A stretch of 10,712 nucleotides of DNA from Bacteroidales bacterium (lineage in GTDB: Bacteria; Bacteroidota; Bacteroidia; Bacteroidales; UBA1556). Under the pieces are notes generated by a model. It did not search any database and was not told the DNA's origin. It saw only the letters and a list, made by a program, of their open reading frames with translations. Shown piece after piece: positions 8,075-10,712 of this stretch. The translations under genes were made by a program, and so were the position numbers. The stretch spans positions 1 through 10,712 of the forward strand of contig JAOZSY010000080.1 of NCBI GenBank assembly GCA_029939445.1. The letters are read 5' to 3'. Numbering within the stretch: position 1 is the stretch's first letter; each line of letters begins with the position of its first letter.

Positions 8075-9031
8075 CTATTTTAGTATAATACTGTCTTTTC
8101 TAATTATTAATTCCCTTTTAAATATTTTAGAAAGAGCTTTAACAATTAGTTCTACATCATCAGTGGGTGCAGAGCCTCCAACTTTACTCATTTGAATATC
8201 TGTTCCATCAAGTATAAGTTCCTTATTATAATATTTTTTAAATATTTCTTTCAAATCCTCAATTGAATACTGGTCAAACTCAAGACGTGATTTCATCCAG
8301 TATTTAGAAACATTTGAATTAACTTTACACAAAACTGGCTGGGTCATATGAGCGCCATACGACACCTCATCACCAGGCAACATTGTAATATTATCAATTC
8401 CTACAGCAGAATATTCACAAAGTCTAACTTTCCCTTCATCAAGAGTTACCGTTGTAATATCATCATCATTACTTACATTAAACTTAGTACCAAACACCTC
8501 TATGTCATAGTTTTCTGTATTTACTACAAAATTCTCTCCTTGCTGCTTCGCTATCGAAAAATAAGCAGAGCCTTCAATAATCTTTACTCTTCGTTGAAAG
8601 CCCATTATTAAAGAATTATTATAGGATATTATAGCATCATTATTCAGTATTATAGTAGACCCATCAGGAAGAACTACATTCTTACTATTGTCAGTAGTAT
8701 AAACTACTTCACTATTAAGGTCATTATATGTGAATAATACAGCTACTAACAAACCAACAACAACAGCAGCATATTGAATTGCTTTAGCAATAAACCTTTT
8801 CGCATATTGACTCTTTGCCTGTTTAATTTTTTGGTCTCTTATAAAAACAATTCTCTTCCTATTAAAGCTGTACTTAGGCTTATTAAGGGTGTTCCATATC
8901 TTTTTGGAATCTAAATATGCTAAATCAAACTTTAGGTCCTCATTTCGCATCTTAGTAATCATCGCCTCTTCTTCCTTAGTCGTTTCACCAGCAAGATTCT
9001 TTGCAATTATTTCCCAATTTGTGTTTTTCAT
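8075..9031 (-). CDS. FecR-family anti-sigma factor
   Basis: This 318-residue inner-membrane protein holds an ECF sigma factor inactive and releases it when contacted by the STN domain of its TonB-dependent transporter. The cytoplasmic N-terminal domain (1-80) has the usual WEIIAKNLAGETTKEEE start and an Asp/Lys-rich linker. One membrane helix lies at about 83-102 (IQYAAVVVGLLVAVLF). The periplasmic FecR domain runs about 108-205, with VVLPDGSTIILNNDAIISY, VKIIEGSAYFSIA, FVVNT and VFGTKFNVS. A C-terminal DUF4974-type domain runs about 246-316 (KSRLEFDQYSIEDLKEIFKK begins it). The gene begins 11 bases after the C10 protease stop and ends 37 bases before the SusC ATG, so it is within the operon. 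Normally a cognate sigma gene lies directly upstream; here the protease occupies that position. Confidence 0.95.
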   Translation of the reverse strand: MKNTNWEIIAKNLAGETTKEEEAMITKMRNEDLKFDLAYLDSKKIWNTLNKPKYSFNRKRIVFIRDQKIKQAKSQYAKRFIAKAIQYAAVVVGLLVAVLFTYNDLNSEVVYTTDNSKNVVLPDGSTIILNNDAIISYNNSLIMGFQRRVKIIEGSAYFSIAKQQGENFVVNTENYDIEVFGTKFNVSNDDDITTVTLDEGKVRLCEYSAVGIDNITMLPGDEVSYGAHMTQPVLCKVNSNVSKYWMKSRLEFDQYSIEDLKEIFKKYYNKELILDGTDIQMSKVGGSAPTDDVELIVKALSKIFKRELIIRKDSIILK

Positions 9032-9042
9032 TATTATTCTAG

Positions 9043-10701
9043 TTATAATTTTATTATTTGTGATGTTTGCATAGTGTCTCCATTCTGCAATCTAAATATA
9101 TACATCCCTTGATTCAAATACCCTACATTAATCTCAATTTTTGATTTACCAAAACTTGATGAAAGTATATTAATATATGTTCTGTTTCCCAATAGATCAA
9201 ACAATTCGATAGTGCTTCCCGACAAATACTTAGATTCAATTGTAAGTTTATCTTTCACAATTGTTGGATATATCGCGAGCTCCTCTGAAACTTGATTATC
9301 TAGCTCATTCTGTATATTAATATCTTCATATTCAGACCAAGAATCATCAATCCAATTTCCAAAACATTTTGCACGAACTCTAAAATTATGAATTTCAGTA
9401 TTATCATATTTATAAGAGTATGTTTTCTCAGTAATATTATCTTCTAAATCTTCCCAATTAGACGAGCCTTTTTTAACTTGTAGTTGGTATGCATCAGGCG
9501 TTACGGTAGTTGGGTAATACCATTCAAGTTCTACTGTCTCATCATTAATATTTAATTTAGGTTCTCCTATTTCTACAACAGGAATAAAATCTACAACACC
9601 AGCTGTTATATTACTATAACCTCCCGCATTAAAGCTTCCTTGAATAGTATACCAATTATTTGAATTTCCCCACCAACCCATATTAAGGTGATATAGGTCG
9701 CTACTAGATTTTAGCCCATCGCATACAACAGCATGTCCTGCACCCGAACTTGTATAAATCGCAAATTGCACTGGTAATCCTTTAATTATATTATCATCTA
9801 CAGTATTCCAAAACCCACTACTTGATTCAGAAATATGTCTAGAAGTAAATCTAAAGTGTTTTTTTGCTGCTGCAGGTATTCTATTAATATTAGAGGTTGA
9901 ACCATTATATTCAAAGTCCATATCCACAGAAACAGCACAATGATATGATATATTACCTAATTCAGCCCTCTCCTTACTAGAGGTGTTTTTTGTATGATAC
10001 TCATCCAATATTAATGACCAATTATAATACTTTTCATCAAAATCAGCACTATTATTTCCTTTTGTAGAACCATAATTATCATAATATGAATGGCTACCTA
10101 CGCCTATTCGTGGCCATTCGTGATATTGTAATAACTCTACAAATGTAATTGCTACACAACCAACGGCATAATTACTTGGAGTATAATAATTGGTTACATT
10201 AACAGTATTACCTAAGTCATTTTTACAATTAACCTGACCATAAATATTACCTAAAAATGGACCGTAGTCACTTTTAGTATCCTTAATTCCATTAGTCTTA
10301 ATTTCTTCCCATTGCAATAGGTTTTTCGTCCTATATTCATTGCTTTTTGAGTCATTAGAGCATCTTTTTAAGAAATTGCTTAAATCATCAATTATAATAT
10401 CTTCAAAGTTTATTTTGGAATTTTTATCTGCTTTGGGGAAACTGTTTTCTATAGAGTATGCCTTAATCGGAGGGAGTTGTTTATCTGCGCTAATAACAAC
10501 AAAGGCATTCAAGTAATTATATACAAAAGCTAAAGTATCATTATTATCAATAATAATTTTTTCTTGGAAATATTTTGACGAGATGTTATATGATTGCTCA
10601 AATTTTTCTTTGATTACCAACACTTCTTTTTTAGAAACATGTTGTGAAAACAAAGTAATATTACTTAATAAGACAAACCATATAATAACTAGTAATCGCA
10701 T
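9043..10701 (-). CDS. Secreted C10 (streptopain-like) cysteine protease with T9SS sorting domain
   Basis: This 552-residue protein is a papain-fold endopeptidase of the SpeB/C10 family, exported to the cell surface or medium. Residues 1-19 are a signal peptide ending near LFSQ. Residues about 22-115 form the Spi-like inhibitory propeptide (FVYNYLNAFVVISADKQLPP at its core). The catalytic domain runs about 145-372: YGQ with Gln156 (oxyanion), AVGCVAITFVELLQYHEWP with nucleophile Cys182, AGHAVVCDG with His323, and LNMGWWGNS with Asn340 and Trp343/344. The usual WGQ and WGWGG appear here as YGQ and MGWWG. A fibronectin type III-like domain (about 380-465) follows, then a type A T9SS C-terminal sorting domain (about 475-552, IYPTIVKDKLTI, ELFDLLGN, LNQGMYIFRL). 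The ATG is preceded two codons upstream by an in-frame TAA, so the gene is complete. It leads the operon, 11 bases ahead of fecR, and probably feeds it with peptides; an adhesive or virulence role is also possible. Confidence 0.93.
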   Translation of the reverse strand: MRLLVIIWFVLLSNITLFSQHVSKKEVLVIKEKFEQSYNISSKYFQEKIIIDNNDTLAFVYNYLNAFVVISADKQLPPIKAYSIENSFPKADKNSKINFEDIIIDDLSNFLKRCSNDSKSNEYRTKNLLQWEEIKTNGIKDTKSDYGPFLGNIYGQVNCKNDLGNTVNVTNYYTPSNYAVGCVAITFVELLQYHEWPRIGVGSHSYYDNYGSTKGNNSADFDEKYYNWSLILDEYHTKNTSSKERAELGNISYHCAVSVDMDFEYNGSTSNINRIPAAAKKHFRFTSRHISESSSGFWNTVDDNIIKGLPVQFAIYTSSGAGHAVVCDGLKSSSDLYHLNMGWWGNSNNWYTIQGSFNAGGYSNITAGVVDFIPVVEIGEPKLNINDETVELEWYYPTTVTPDAYQLQVKKGSSNWEDLEDNITEKTYSYKYDNTEIHNFRVRAKCFGNWIDDSWSEYEDINIQNELDNQVSEELAIYPTIVKDKLTIESKYLSGSTIELFDLLGNRTYINILSSSFGKSKIEINVGYLNQGMYIFRLQNGDTMQTSQIIKL

Positions 10702-10712
10702 ATTTTAATTAA

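Larger units (their letters stand above)
786..10701 (-). other. Probable six-gene operon: C10 protease, FecR, SusC, SusD, Ntn-hydrolase, BPL_N lipoprotein
   Basis: Six codirectional genes are separated by 11, 37, 18, 55 and 6 bases, with no visible GC-rich hairpin or T-run between them, so they are probably transcribed together. All but FecR carry export signals. No promoter can be judged because only 11 bases lie upstream of the first gene, and further genes may precede it outside the window. The 55-base gap between SusD and the Ntn-hydrolase is pure AT-rich sequence with no clear structure. It could allow separate expression of the last two genes, but nothing seen requires this. Confidence 0.7.

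Noticed and set aside
8348..9074. Plus-strand open frames at 8348-8611 and 8889-9074 opposite fecR.
   Set aside because: They oppose a well-supported anti-sigma gene and have no motif; the hydrophobic end of the second is a by-product of AT-rich sequence.

Overview
The window looks like an accessory nutrient-uptake locus from a member of the Bacteroidota. It is AT-rich. Every convincing gene is on the minus strand, so transcription runs from high to low coordinates. The phylum is inferred from a SusC/SusD pair, a FecR anti-sigma factor with a Bacteroidota-type C-terminal region, an ECF sigma factor, a type IX secretion (T9SS) C-terminal tail, and the lack of clear Shine-Dalgarno sites. Genus cannot be judged from the sequence alone.

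In transcription order the layout is: a secreted C10 (streptopain-like) cysteine protease with a T9SS sorting tail (10701-9043); a FecR-type anti-sigma factor (9031-8075); a SusC/RagA TonB-dependent transporter with an N-terminal STN signalling domain (8037-4726); a SusD/RagB lipoprotein (4707-3229); an exported Ntn-hydrolase related to C45 acyltransferases and linear amide hydrolases (3173-1926); a lipoprotein with a BPL_N/class I amidotransferase-like domain and a HEAT-like C-terminus (1919-786); and, after a 117-base gap, an ECF sigma factor with a GTG start (668-81). The six genes from 10701 to 786 are separated by only 6 to 55 bases and are probably one operon. Coding density is very high. 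No gap exceeds 120 bases, and I saw no tRNA, rRNA, CRISPR array or insertion sequence.

A working model, partly inferred: the C10 protease is secreted through T9SS and acts on protein outside the cell. SusC and SusD capture and import the product, which is probably a peptide or amide-linked compound because no glycoside hydrolase, polysaccharide lyase or sulfatase is present. The Ntn-hydrolase then cleaves an amide bond in the periplasm. The STN domain of SusC and the periplasmic part of FecR form the usual trans-envelope switch that would release an ECF sigma factor to activate the operon.

Two points deserve attention. First, the sigma factor is not next to FecR: it lies at the far end, about 7.4 kb away, and may belong to the next locus. 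Second, the Ntn-hydrolase/BPL_N pair coupled to SusCD and a C10 protease is an unusual gene set of unknown substrate. The individual families are known. Any novelty lies in the combination.
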